Source: Leminorella grimontii ATCC 33999 = DSM 5078 (GTDB lineage: Bacteria; Pseudomonadota; Gammaproteobacteria; Enterobacterales; Enterobacteriaceae). From it: a stretch of DNA of 64,000 nt. Below are positions 1 to 8,716 of this stretch, in pieces. Within the stretch, counting starts at the first letter, position 1; each line of letters starts with the position of its first letter. The position numbers and the translations under genes are program-made. The stretch covers positions 44,639 to 108,638 of the forward strand of contig NZ_AUUA01000014.1 of the NCBI RefSeq assembly GCF_000439085.1, in the 5' to 3' direction. A model generated the notes under the pieces. It was not told where the DNA came from and made no database searches. It worked only from the letters and a program-made list of their open reading frames with translations.

Positions 1-657
1 AGCGCCCGTGAATACGACACCAACGTCTTGGATCCGTTTAAAGAAGTGCTGGCCGACCCGGCGCCTAAAAAGTTTATTATCGTCCACCTGTTGGGTACGC
101 ACCTGAACTACAAGTACCGCTATCCGGAAGACTGGGGCAAGTTTGATGGTAAAACGGAGCACGCGCCGGCCGGGCTCTCCGCCGACAGGCTTGAGTCTTA
201 CAACGACTACGACAACGCTAACCTGTTCAATGACCACGTCGTGGCGTCGCTGATTAAGGACTATAAAGCCACGGATCCGAACGGATTCCTACTGTACTTC
301 TCCGATCACGGCGAAGAAGTCTACGATACGCCGCCGCACGACATTCAGGGTCGCAACGAGAAGCAGCCGACACGCCATATGTACACCGTGCCGTTTATCG
401 TATGGACGTCGCCAACCTGGCAGGCCTCGCACCCGCGCGATCTAAAAGGCTACGTTGACAGGAAGTACAGCAGCGCGCAGCTTATTCACACTTGGTCCGA
501 TCTGGCCGGCCTAAGCTACGAGGGCTACGACGCCACGCGCTCTCTGACCAGCCCGGAATTTAAGGAAGCAACCCGCTGGATTGGCGACCCGTACGCGAAA
601 AACGAGCTGCGAGATTATGACAAGCTGCCGTATGGGGATCAGGTGGCGAATCAGTAG
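1..657 (+). CDS. cptA: Phosphoethanolamine transferase CptA, C-terminal part (5' end outside window)
   Basis: Inner-membrane enzyme that transfers phosphoethanolamine to the lipopolysaccharide core. Only the last ~218 codons are present; the frame is open to the first base, so the TTG at 28 is internal and not a start. The fragment is the periplasmic sulfatase/alkaline-phosphatase-fold domain. Visible hallmarks are IIVHLLGTHLNYKYRYPE and the metal-binding YFSDHGEEVYD segment, plus the CptA-like ending LPYGDQVANQ. From memory it aligns almost without gaps with E. coli CptA (YijP). It is followed by a strong bidirectional terminator. Confidence 0.93.
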   Translation, partial: SAREYDTNVLDPFKEVLADPAPKKFIIVHLLGTHLNYKYRYPEDWGKFDGKTEHAPAGLSADRLESYNDYDNANLFNDHVVASLIKDYKATDPNGFLLYFSDHGEEVYDTPPHDIQGRNEKQPTRHMYTVPFIVWTSPTWQASHPRDLKGYVDRKYSSAQLIHTWSDLAGLSYEGYDATRSLTSPEFKEATRWIGDPYAKNELRDYDKLPYGDQVANQ

Positions 658-682
658 AGTAGTTATTTACTCTGATTAAAAT

Positions 683-721
683 AAAAACAAGTGGGGCCGA
701 CGACATTCGGCCTCGTTTTTA
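683..721. terminator. Bidirectional rho-independent terminator
   Basis: GGCCGA (695-700) pairs with TCGGCC (707-712) around a 6-base loop. The hairpin is flanked by A-rich sequence on the left and a T-run on the right, so it can end both cptA and the leftward gene ending at 719. Confidence 0.8.
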
Positions 722-1186
722 TTTCCCGCGCTCTAAGTCTTCCTGCGCCAAAAACGTGACAAAATAATTAGTTCCATTGGGTAAATAACGCCTAAAGTCC
801 TCAGCCGCTTCCAGAACCTCTAGGTTGAGCGCCCCCTCACCTCGAACGATCGCCTGCTCCAATAACGCAGGACTATGCGCAATGGCTTCCAATAGACGTC
901 GGTAGAGCCAGTCATCCTCATAGTCGAACAGACCCAAGCAGCTTAACGTCTCAACTACGGGAAGAAAATGAGCTTCCAGCCATGAAGGTGATATTTGCCA
1001 CAGCTGGCGCCTTGCATAACAAATATTCTCAACGTGCGAACTCTCAAAAAGCGCCAATAAAAACGCAATCACGTCCTGAATCGTTGACTTATCCAACTCT
1101 GGCAACATTTTCATGTTATCCGCTATGTTGGGATAAATAAGGTTCAGCTCACGTTGGTTTCGTTCAGAATACCATTCCGTTTCCAT
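719..1186 (-). CDS. Hypothetical protein, 155 aa
   Basis: I do not recognise this protein. It is acidic, has no signal peptide or membrane segment, and looks mostly alpha-helical, rich in Leu, Glu and aromatic residues. The ATG at 1186 is preceded by AAGGACAG at good ribosome-binding distance. It is convergent with cptA and shares its terminator. A second small unknown gene lies just upstream on the same strand with a 70-base gap, so the two may be co-transcribed. The size, acidity and pairing recall immunity-type small proteins, but nothing in the sequence proves that. Confidence 0.65.
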   Translation of the reverse strand: METEWYSERNQRELNLIYPNIADNMKMLPELDKSTIQDVIAFLLALFESSHVENICYARRQLWQISPSWLEAHFLPVVETLSCLGLFDYEDDWLYRRLLEAIAHSPALLEQAIVRGEGALNLEVLEAAEDFRRYLPNGTNYFVTFLAQEDLERGK

Positions 1187-1256
1187 ATTCTGTCCTTAAT
1201 ACTTTCACGCTTTCCATGCAAAAACACTCTCTATTAAAACAACAAGAAGAGCGCCG

Positions 1257-1589
1257 CTACTCCCCCATCCTCAACCAAAACCGCGCCTGACAGGTATTGC
1301 TAAACGCCTTCCGCTTTGGCTGAACGTCAATCCCTGCGCTGTTTAGAACGTCATAGCTTATCCAACATTCGGCGCATACGCCCTCAGACTCCAGCGCTGC
1401 ACAGACGTCGTCTATTTCTACGACGCGGCGCAGCACGACGCCGTCGCAAAACCGATAGGTTTCTTCGCATACGTCAACGTTCACGCCGCCGTCCTGATAG
1501 CTATCGCGGCGTACCTCCTTTTTCTCGACATAAATCTTGCCTCCCGGCTTATCCAGCGCCCGGGCATAGGTAACTAAGGAAACCGCCAT
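1257..1589 (-). CDS. Hypothetical protein, 110 aa, Cys-containing
   Basis: Not recognised. The ATG at 1589 is preceded by GAGG 6 bases upstream, a good ribosome-binding site, which favours this strand over the Arg-rich overlapping frame on the plus strand. The protein has a basic N-terminal third and an acidic middle with several cysteines (CEETYRFC, then CAALESEGVCAEC). It has no signal peptide or membrane segment. The cysteine pairs could bind a metal or be redox-active, but they do not form a motif I can name. It lies upstream of the 155-aa unknown gene on the same strand. Confidence 0.6.
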   Translation of the reverse strand: MAVSLVTYARALDKPGGKIYVEKKEVRRDSYQDGGVNVDVCEETYRFCDGVVLRRVVEIDDVCAALESEGVCAECWISYDVLNSAGIDVQPKRKAFSNTCQARFWLRMGE

Positions 1590-1670
1590 CGCCTGACCTC
1601 GGAAAGAATACGAACTTTAGTTTAACGCAGTTTGGCAGCGTTTGAAGAATGAAAAATGGGAACATTTTAC

Positions 1671-1714
1671 TGGCATATGCCATAAACAGGGCGTATGTTA
1701 TATAGCATATGCCA
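1671..1714 (+). promoter_or_regulatory. Paired palindromes at the promoter of the DUF134 gene (putative operator)
   Basis: TGGCATATGCCA (1671-1682) is a perfect 12-bp palindrome. TAGCATATGCCA (1703-1714) is the same site with one change. Their centres are 32 bp apart, about three helical turns. A possible -10 (TATGTT, 1694-1699) lies between them, so a bound protein would block transcription. I infer autoregulation by the HTH protein encoded just downstream. Confidence 0.5.
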
Positions 1715-1727
1715 ATAAGGAGACGCT

Positions 1728-2033
1728 ATGCCACGCCCTAAAATCCCGAGAAAAGTCTGCGGTCAGCCGGCCAATACCTGCTTTAAACCCAACGGAATTC
1801 CTATGCGGCTGCTGGATGAAGTACCGCTCGCAGAAGATGAATTCGAGGCCCTGAGGCTGGTGGACTATCTCGGCATGCAGCAGCAGGAGGCCGCCGTGGA
1901 AATGGGCGTATCTCGTCAGACGCTGGCTAACATCCTGAAAACGGCCCGCTTCAAGGTGATCGAGTGCCTCTCTCAGGGGAAGGCGCTGATAATGAATTAT
2001 AACGCTGAAGAAAAACAGGAGGATCGTGAATGA
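1728..2033 (+). CDS. DUF134/UPF0251 helix-turn-helix protein
   Basis: Small DNA-binding protein of the DUF134 family (COG1342), 101 aa. It has the conserved start MPRPKIPRKV and a sigma-70 region 4-like helix-turn-helix (DYLGMQQQEAAVEMGVSRQT, about residues 44-63). The ATG at 1728 follows an AAGGAG site; an overlapping ATG in another frame at 1642 is rejected. Its stop overlaps the next start (ATGA at 2030-2033), so the two genes are translationally coupled. The family often neighbours NifX/NafY-type proteins, as here. Function is unproven; regulation of its own operon is the simplest reading of the palindromes upstream. Confidence 0.9.
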   Translation: MPRPKIPRKVCGQPANTCFKPNGIPMRLLDEVPLAEDEFEALRLVDYLGMQQQEAAVEMGVSRQTLANILKTARFKVIECLSQGKALIMNYNAEEKQEDRE

Positions 2034-2494
2034 TCACTGCAATTCCCGTAATGAAAGAGCATATTGCCGGCCACTTTACCAAAGCGGAAAACTTCATTTT
2101 TATCAACGCGGAAGGCCGCGTCGTATGCCACCACATTAATCCTGCCCGCGAAGGCGGCTGTGCAGAAAAAAAAGCGCTGCTAAACATGCTGCGACGTCAA
2201 AACACACGGCGGGTCATCGTCCGCCATATCGGCGAACGCATGCTTGGAAAGCTGCTTTCTCAAGACCTGTCGGTCTTTAAAACCCGCAGTGGAAATATTG
2301 ACGTTCAGGCGCTGTGCTCCACCAGCCTTGAAGGATTAACACCGTTGACGGACGCCCAACAGGGAGAACGCTCTCCCAACTATGAAGCCAAACAGGCCGC
2401 AGGCGGCGGCTGCGGGTGCAGCCACGAAGACGGCGAGCATGACCACGGCCATTGCCATCGCAGCGACGGTAAGCGCTGCTGTGAATCTCATTAA
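2030..2494 (+). CDS. NifX/NafY-like (Fe-Mo cofactor-binding fold) protein with Cys/His tail
   Basis: The first ~110 of 154 residues match the dinitrogenase iron-molybdenum cofactor-binding fold (COG1433): an N-terminal strand, the segment VCHHINPAREGGCAEKKALL, and VIVRHIGERMLGKLL. The C-terminal ~25 residues are a metal-binding tail rich in Gly, Cys and His (GGGCGCSHEDGEHDHGHCH, ending in CCESH). No nitrogen-fixation genes are in the window, so a role in metal or Fe-S homeostasis is more likely than cofactor assembly; this is inference. It is coupled to the DUF134 gene by a 4-base overlap. Confidence 0.85.
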   Translation: MITAIPVMKEHIAGHFTKAENFIFINAEGRVVCHHINPAREGGCAEKKALLNMLRRQNTRRVIVRHIGERMLGKLLSQDLSVFKTRSGNIDVQALCSTSLEGLTPLTDAQQGERSPNYEAKQAAGGGCGCSHEDGEHDHGHCHRSDGKRCCESH

Positions 2495-2511
2495 ACAGAT
2501 ATACAAAGCTT

Positions 2512-2559
2512 CCCGTCCGCACCAACTTCCCGGATAATTACGATAAGTTCGCGGACGGG
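2512..2559. repeat. Long inverted repeat / hairpin after the NifX-like gene
   Basis: CCCGTCCGC (2512-2520) and GCGGACGGG (2551-2559) are perfect complements. Inside them AACTT (2524-2528) faces AAGTT (2545-2549), extending the stem. There is no T-run after it, so it is an atypical terminator at best; it could be an mRNA 3'-end stabiliser or an attenuator before the next gene. Confidence 0.5.
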
Positions 2560-2671
2560 TATGGCCAGTTCTCCATAACTTCACACGCGCTTCATATTGG
2601 CTTGGCAAACTACGCTGACCCAAATCATGCCTTTCGTTCTCGGCCTGCGGCATTTAAAGGATTATTGCTCT

Positions 2672-5600
2672 ATGGACGTACTGCGCTTTTTACTTCGCTC
2701 TCCCTTTACGCTTCTGCGCGCTATAGGTTGGACCTTATCCGCTTGTTTCCGCATTCTGGGCCTGCTGCTTACCCCGCTTATAGGGCGCGTACAGTGGCGC
2801 ACTCCCGGCTGGTTGCGCTTCATTGGCTACTCGCTGCTGTGGGCTGAAAGCGGCGTTAACCGCTACCCCAAAGCTACGGCGACGGCGTTAGTTCTTCTGG
2901 CCGCTGCGGGCGCGGGCGGCTATTACGGCTATCATTGGCACCTCAATCGCCCGGTCCCTATCGACCCGGCGCCGCTGGTTGTTCAACAGACCAACGTTCG
3001 CCTACAGCCGCCAAGCGCGGTTAACTATCGCGCCGACAAAGCGGAACCTCAGCGGATAGTCCTGCGATTTTCGCGTTCCGCCGCCCCCATTGAGCGCATA
3101 GGAAAAACCGTTACCGAAGGCCTTACGCTTACGCCCACGGCCGAAGGCGAGTGGAAATGGCAAGATGACCATACGCTGACGTTCACCGCAAGCAAAGCGC
3201 TCCCCATGGGGCAGGAATACCGCCTTACGCTTGAAGACAAACGGCTGGTCGCCCCACAGATTGAGCTCACCCAGCGCGAGTATACGTTCATCACAGAGCC
3301 CTTTGACTACCGCCTGCATCAAACCGAGTTCTATCAGGATCCGCGAGATCCACAGAAAAAGAACGCCATCATATCGGTAACTTTTAACGCCCCCATCGAC
3401 GTACAAAGTTTTGAAAAGCGTCTTGCTCTGCACCTGCTGTCCAATCCAAAAATGGTGCACCTCAGCCCAACGAAATATAACGTCGTTTATAACGATAAAA
3501 GTCCGCTAAAATATACCGTCGTTTATGACGACAAAAAGCTACAGGCCTGGATCCATTCAGAGCAGATTTCCCCGTCGGATAACCGCATGCAGGCCGCTTT
3601 GACCATCGATCGAGGCATCGCTGCTACAGTTGCGGCAAACGCCGCCACGCAAACAAGAACCTACAGCGTAGACGTTCCCAGCCTTTACAGCCTGAACGTG
3701 CTTCAGATCGACAGCCAACTGATTGAGACAGAAAACGGCAAAGACGCGCGGGCGCTGATCGTCTCCTTAAGCGACGTCGTGAATGAAAAAGCGATGGCTG
3801 CGGGCGTGAAAGCCTGGCTGCTGCCAAAGCGCATGCCGGATGAAAAAGAGCCCGTCGACGAAGAGGCTATACACGCCTGGAGGCTTGATGAAATTGATGA
3901 AGCCGTACTGTCTCAGTCCGACGCCTTGCCCATAAAAATGAGCGACAACGAGCAGGAAAATCAGGTCAACTTCAGCTTCGCCTACGGCGCGCCCGCCAAC
4001 CGATATCTTCTGGTGAAGGTATCCAGCGGCCTGACTTCCGCCGGCGGCTATCGGTTAAAAGATGACGACTACAAGGTAGTCCGCGTGCCGGACTATCCTC
4101 AAACTCTTCGCTTCGTATCGGAAGGCGCGCTGCTTTCCATGAAGGGGGAAAAGCGCATCACCGTCGCGGCCCGCAACCTGCCGGGCCTGAAGCTGGACAT
4201 CAAGCGAGTCATTCCAAGCCAGCTGCAGCACATCGTTTCATTCAAGAACAGAACCTTTACCTCGGTTGGATTTAACCGCCTGAACGATGAATATTTCACC
4301 GAACATTTCAGCTATGAAACCGCGCTCAGTAACGATAATCCGGGAGACATTCAGTACCAGGGTATCGATCTTGGCCGCTACCTGACCAATGACCCGAAGT
4401 CTAAACGCGGCATATTCCTTCTCAGCCTGAAGCCTTGGGATCCCAAAAAAGGTACAAAAAATAACGCAGAAGCGGAGTATGACGGCAACGATCCCGATGC
4501 CGTGAGAGAGTACGAGGAGGAAGAATACGATGAAGAAGAGCAAGAAAATGCGACCGACTCTCGTTTCGTCATCGTCACCGATCTGGGCATTATGGCGAAA
4601 ACCTCCATCGACGGCTCTCGCGACGTTTTTGTACAGTCGATACACAGCGGCGCCCCGGTAAGCGGCGCAACGGTGTCCGTCGTCGCTAAAAACGGCACGA
4701 TGCTTTTAAGCAAAACGACCGGAGAAGACGGCCACGCCGCGTTTCCTTCATTAAGCGACTTCCGCTTTGAGCAGACGGCGGTCATGTTCCTGGTGGAAAA
4801 GGAGGGCGACGTCTCCTTCCTGCCGACCAACGCCTACTACGACCGCCAGCTTGAGCTTTCTCGTTTCGATATCTATGGTGAAAGCACGCCTCAGGATCCG
4901 CGCACGTTGAGCAGTTACCTGTTCTCCGATCGGGGCGTGTACCGCCCCGGAGAGACGTTCAACATCGGCCTCATCACGCGCACGGCCGACTGGAAAACGT
5001 CCGTGGCCGGCATCCCCCTGCGTGCGGAAGTTCGCGATCCCCGCGACGCGATGATGGCAACCTTCCCGCTAACGCTGGACGCCGCAGGCTTTAACGAACT
5101 TAGCTACACCACGTCAGAAAACTCCCCTACCGGAGACTGGACCATTTACCTGTATCTGGTGGGGAAAGACAACAAAGACGCTCGCCTGCTCGGCAGCACG
5201 ACGGTGAAGGTCAAAGAGTTTGAGCCGGACAAGCTCAAAGTCGCCCTCACCCTGACGCCAGACCGCCAGCAGGGATGGGTGAAGCCGTCCGAGCTGAAGG
5301 CGGAAATCGACGTACAGAATCTGTTCGGTACGCCTGCGCAGGACAGGCGAGTCACGTCCAAGCTGACGCTACGTCCGGTTTATCCAAGCTTCAGCCGTTT
5401 CTCAAACTATCAGTTCTATGAAAACCGCCGCAGCAGCGACAGCTTTGACACCGAACTGGAAGAGCGCACTACCGACGCAGACGGCAAGGCCAGCATTGCT
5501 CTGGGGCTCGACGCTTACGGCGATGCAACCTATCAGCTCCAGCTGATTTCCGAAGCTTTTGAAGCGGGCAGCGGACGCTCCGTCACTGCCGCGGCGCGCG

Positions 5601-8600
5601 TCATGGTTTCACCCTACGACTATCTGGTTGGCGTCAAGGCCGACGGCTCGTTGGACTACATCAGCCACCGTTCTGAACGCAGGTTAAACCTGATCGCCGT
5701 CGATCCGTCATTAAAGCAGAGAGCGCTACAGGGGCTGAAAGCTGAACTGTTGGAACAAAAGTACCTGTCCGTGCTGACCCGCCAGAACTCCGGCGTCTAT
5801 AAGTATCAGTCCAAGCTGAAAGAAACGCCCGTTGCCGAAACGGCTTTGGCTATCGGTGAAGAAGGAACGGACTTTACGCTGAATACGGAAAAACCGGGCA
5901 ATTTCGTGCTGGTCATAAAAAGCGCCGACGACAAGGTGCTTAACCGCGTCGCCTACACCGTCGCGGGCAATGCCAACGTGTCTCGTTCCCTCGAACGCAA
6001 CGCTGAGCTGACGCTCACGCTAAATAAAGACGCCTATCGGCCAGGTGAAAATATTGAAGTCGCGATTAACGCGCCATACAGCGGCAGCGGCATCATCACT
6101 ATCGAACGAGACAAGGTCTATCACTGGCAGTGGTTCCACGCGTCCACCACCAGTTCGGTACAAACCATTCGCATCCCACCAGACATGGAAGGCAACGGCT
6201 ATATCAACGTTCAGTTCATTCGCGATCCGAACTCTGACGAAGTCTTTATGAGCCCGCTCAGCTACGGCGTCGAGCCGTTTAAAATCAGCCATGAAGCGCG
6301 CCAGGCCAAGATAGAGCTTGAGTCGCCGGAGGTCATCAAGCCCGGAGATACGCTGTCCATTAAAGTGAAAACCGACTCCGCACAGCGGGTCGCCGTCTTT
6401 GCCGTAGACGAAGGGATACTTCAGGTCGCGCGCTATCGCCTGAAGGATCCGCTGGACTACTTCTTCCGCAAGCGGGCGCTTGAAGTTGAGAGCGACCAGA
6501 TACTCGATCTGATCCTGCCCGAGTTCAGCAAGATGATGTCTCTGACGTCCGCGCCGGGCGGCGACGCGGGAGAAAGCATCGATCTTCACCTGAACCCGTT
6601 TAAGCGGAAAAAAGATGCGCCGGTCACCTACTGGTCCGGCATTGTCGACGTTAACGGCGAAGCCGAACTCAAATACCACGTGCCCGACTACTTTAACGGC
6701 AAGCTGCGGATCATGGCGGTCGCCGTTACACCCGACCGCATCGGCCACGCGCAGCGCTATACCACCGTTCGCGACGACTTTGTTTTAAGCCCCAACGTAC
6801 CGACCACCGTATCTCCGGGCGACCAGTTCGACGTGACGCTCGGCGTCGCCAACAACCTGACCGGGCTTAACGGAGAAAAAACGGCGTTGGAAGTGGCTAT
6901 TGCGCCGCCACCTCAGCTTGAAGTGGTCGGCAACGCCAGCTATAGCCTGTCTCTGGCGGAAAAACGCGAAGGCGTCGTTACCTTCCGCTTGAAGGCAAAA
7001 GAGCACTTAGGCAACGCGTCTATCAAATTCACGGCCCGGTCCGGCGATAAGTCGGCTTCGCGTACCGTTAGCCTGTCTCTCAGACCTGCGGCTCCCTATC
7101 GTACGCAGTCGGTCATGGGCCGTATGGACGGAAGCCAGCAGAGCGTACGCGACATTCGCCAAATGTATGACGCCTTCGCCAAGCGCGACGCCAGAGTTTC
7201 CTGGTCGCCGCTGGTGTTAACCAACGGTCTGGCGCAGTATTTGGCGGACTACCCCAACGCCTGCTCAGAGCAAATCGTCAGTCAGGCGGTTCCGCTGCTG
7301 TTCCAACAGCGCCATCCTGAAGTGAAAAACGGCCGCTCACAGGAAGAGATTCGCAGTCAGCTTAAGAAGACCATGGCGACGCTGCTTGCTCGTCAAAACG
7401 GCCGGGGGGCCATCGGCGCATGGCGCTCCTCGCCGAACGCAGATCCGTTTGTCACCCCCTACGTCGTCCAATTCCTGCTGGAAGCGCAGCAGGCCGACTA
7501 TCCGGTGAGCGACGCACTGCAAAAATCGGCCAACGGCTACCTGAAGCAGCTGGCGGCTAACGATGCGATGCATACGCTGGACGACCTTCGCCTGCGCGCC
7601 TTTGCCGTCTATTTGCTGACGCGTCAGGGTGAAGTTACCACCGGCCAGCTGGCCGCCGTCCAAACCCGTCTGCAAAAAAGCTACCCGGACGTTTGGCAGA
7701 AAGATCTCGGCGCGCTGTATCTGGCCGCGTCTTACAAAATGCTGAAGATGGATAAACAGGCCGATGCGCTGCTACAGCCGACCTGGGACGAACTCAGCAA
7801 AGGCTACGACAAAGCCTGGTGGACAAGAGACTACCTTGACCCGCTGGTGCAGGACAGCACGCGGCTTTACCTTATCGTCCGCCACTTCCCTGAAAAGGCG
7901 GCCAGCATTCCACCCCAGCTGTTGGAAAACATGGTGCTGCGCCTGAAAGAGGAACGCTATACCACCTATTCCTCAGCGATGACCATTATGGCGCTGGAGT
8001 ACTATACCGCTCAGGCGAAAACTTCGGCGGCTGAAGGTAAAGGATTAGCGGTGAGCGTTAAACGAGGAGATGGACAGCCTGAGACTGTCTCCACCCTCGG
8101 CGGCGCGACGGCAATAGCAAACTTTGATGCAGGCATTTCTGAAGTGCTGTTTAGCAATCAGAGCAGCAATCCCGCATGGTACGTCGTCACGCAGGCTGGC
8201 TATGACCGCAGCCTTCCGACCCAGCCCATCGCCCGCGGCCTTGAAATCACCCGCGACTACGTCAACGAAAAGGGAGAAATCGTCAACAGCGTAGCGCTGG
8301 GAGATAAAATCTACGTACGCCTGAAAATCCGCGCTAACGCCAAAGAAGGTCTGGACAACCTGGCGATAGTCGACCTGCTTCCGGGCGGCTTTGAGGTCGT
8401 CCAGCAGTCGGAGGAAAACGCAGGCGCTTCCAGCGATGACGGAACGGAAGCCTCCTGGCAGTCGCCGCTGGCCGCCTCAGGGTCAACCTGGCAGCCGAGC
8501 TACAGCGACATTCGCGAAGACCGGGTTATTATTTATGGCAGCGCCACCGAACGCGTGCAGGAGTTCGTTTATCAAATCAAAGCGACTAACTCCGGCATCT

Positions 8601-8707
8601 TCACCGTGCCGCCCGCCTTCGGCGAAGCCATGTACGATCGCGAAATTCAAGCGCTGGCGGTAGGGACCGGCACTCTGACGGTCACAGAACCTGTTGCGAT
8701 CAGGTAG
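2672..8707 (+). CDS. yfhM: Alpha-2-macroglobulin family protein (YfhM-type), 2011 aa
   Basis: Large periplasmic protease trap of the bacterial alpha-2-macroglobulin family. The ATG at 2672 (MDVLRFLLRSP) has an AAAGG site 11 bases upstream and is preferred to the ATG at 2597. The N-terminus has hydrophobic stretches at about residues 3-35 and 68-88 and no lipobox, so the protein looks membrane-anchored, whereas E. coli YfhM is a lipoprotein. A macroglobulin domain with FSDRGVYRPGET is near residue 752. The thioester-type motif CSEQ (C1531) sits in the expected thioester domain. A very acidic Glu-rich insert lies near residues 603-630. It is longer than E. coli YfhM (~1650 aa). The next gene is pbpC, the usual partner: macroglobulin traps invading proteases while PBP1C repairs the wall. 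Confidence 0.9.
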   Translation: MDVLRFLLRSPFTLLRAIGWTLSACFRILGLLLTPLIGRVQWRTPGWLRFIGYSLLWAESGVNRYPKATATALVLLAAAGAGGYYGYHWHLNRPVPIDPAPLVVQQTNVRLQPPSAVNYRADKAEPQRIVLRFSRSAAPIERIGKTVTEGLTLTPTAEGEWKWQDDHTLTFTASKALPMGQEYRLTLEDKRLVAPQIELTQREYTFITEPFDYRLHQTEFYQDPRDPQKKNAIISVTFNAPIDVQSFEKRLALHLLSNPKMVHLSPTKYNVVYNDKSPLKYTVVYDDKKLQAWIHSEQISPSDNRMQAALTIDRGIAATVAANAATQTRTYSVDVPSLYSLNVLQIDSQLIETENGKDARALIVSLSDVVNEKAMAAGVKAWLLPKRMPDEKEPVDEEAIHAWRLDEIDEAVLSQSDALPIKMSDNEQENQVNFSFAYGAPANRYLLVKVSSGLTSAGGYRLKDDDYKVVRVPDYPQTLRFVSEGALLSMKGEKRITVAARNLPGLKLDIKRVIPSQLQHIVSFKNRTFTSVGFNRLNDEYFTEHFSYETALSNDNPGDIQYQGIDLGRYLTNDPKSKRGIFLLSLKPWDPKKGTKNNAEAEYDGNDPDAVREYEEEEYDEEEQENATDSRFVIVTDLGIMAKTSIDGSRDVFVQSIHSGAPVSGATVSVVAKNGTMLLSKTTGEDGHAAFPSLSDFRFEQTAVMFLVEKEGDVSFLPTNAYYDRQLELSRFDIYGESTPQDPRTLSSYLFSDRGVYRPGETFNIGLITRTADWKTSVAGIPLRAEVRDPRDAMMATFPLTLDAAGFNELSYTTSENSPTGDWTIYLYLVGKDNKDARLLGSTTVKVKEFEPDKLKVALTLTPDRQQGWVKPSELKAEIDVQNLFGTPAQDRRVTSKLTLRPVYPSFSRFSNYQFYENRRSSDSFDTELEERTTDADGKASIALGLDAYGDATYQLQLISEAFEAGSGRSVTAAARVMVSPYDYLVGVKADGSLDYISHRSERRLNLIAVDPSLKQRALQGLKAELLEQKYLSVLTRQNSGVYKYQSKLKETPVAETALAIGEEGTDFTLNTEKPGNFVLVIKSADDKVLNRVAYTVAGNANVSRSLERNAELTLTLNKDAYRPGENIEVAINAPYSGSGIITIERDKVYHWQWFHASTTSSVQTIRIPPDMEGNGYINVQFIRDPNSDEVFMSPLSYGVEPFKISHEARQAKIELESPEVIKPGDTLSIKVKTDSAQRVAVFAVDEGILQVARYRLKDPLDYFFRKRALEVESDQILDLILPEFSKMMSLTSAPGGDAGESIDLHLNPFKRKKDAPVTYWSGIVDVNGEAELKYHVPDYFNGKLRIMAVAVTPDRIGHAQRYTTVRDDFVLSPNVPTTVSPGDQFDVTLGVANNLTGLNGEKTALEVAIAPPPQLEVVGNASYSLSLAEKREGVVTFRLKAKEHLGNASIKFTARSGDKSASRTVSLSLRPAAPYRTQSVMGRMDGSQQSVRDIRQMYDAFAKRDARVSWSPLVLTNGLAQYLADYPNACSEQIVSQAVPLLFQQRHPEVKNGRSQEEIRSQLKKTMATLLARQNGRGAIGAWRSSPNADPFVTPYVVQFLLEAQQADYPVSDALQKSANGYLKQLAANDAMHTLDDLRLRAFAVYLLTRQGEVTTGQLAAVQTRLQKSYPDVWQKDLGALYLAASYKMLKMDKQADALLQPTWDELSKGYDKAWWTRDYLDPLVQDSTRLYLIVRHFPEKAASIPPQLLENMVLRLKEERYTTYSSAMTIMALEYYTAQAKTSAAEGKGLAVSVKRGDGQPETVSTLGGATAIANFDAGISEVLFSNQSSNPAWYVVTQAGYDRSLPTQPIARGLEITRDYVNEKGEIVNSVALGDKIYVRLKIRANAKEGLDNLAIVDLLPGGFEVVQQSEENAGASSDDGTEASWQSPLAASGSTWQPSYSDIREDRVIIYGSATERVQEFVYQIKATNSGIFTVPPAFGEAMYDREIQALAVGTGTLTVTEPVAIR

Positions 8708-8716
8708 CGGTTACCC

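Noticed and set aside
1316..1573. 85-aa Arg-rich plus-strand frame
   Set aside because: Opposite the minus-strand 110-aa gene, which has a better ribosome-binding site and more normal composition.
2597..2671. Upstream ATG giving a longer macroglobulin
   Set aside because: No ribosome-binding site, and the ATG at 2672 has AAAGG at proper distance; the extra 25 residues look non-coding.
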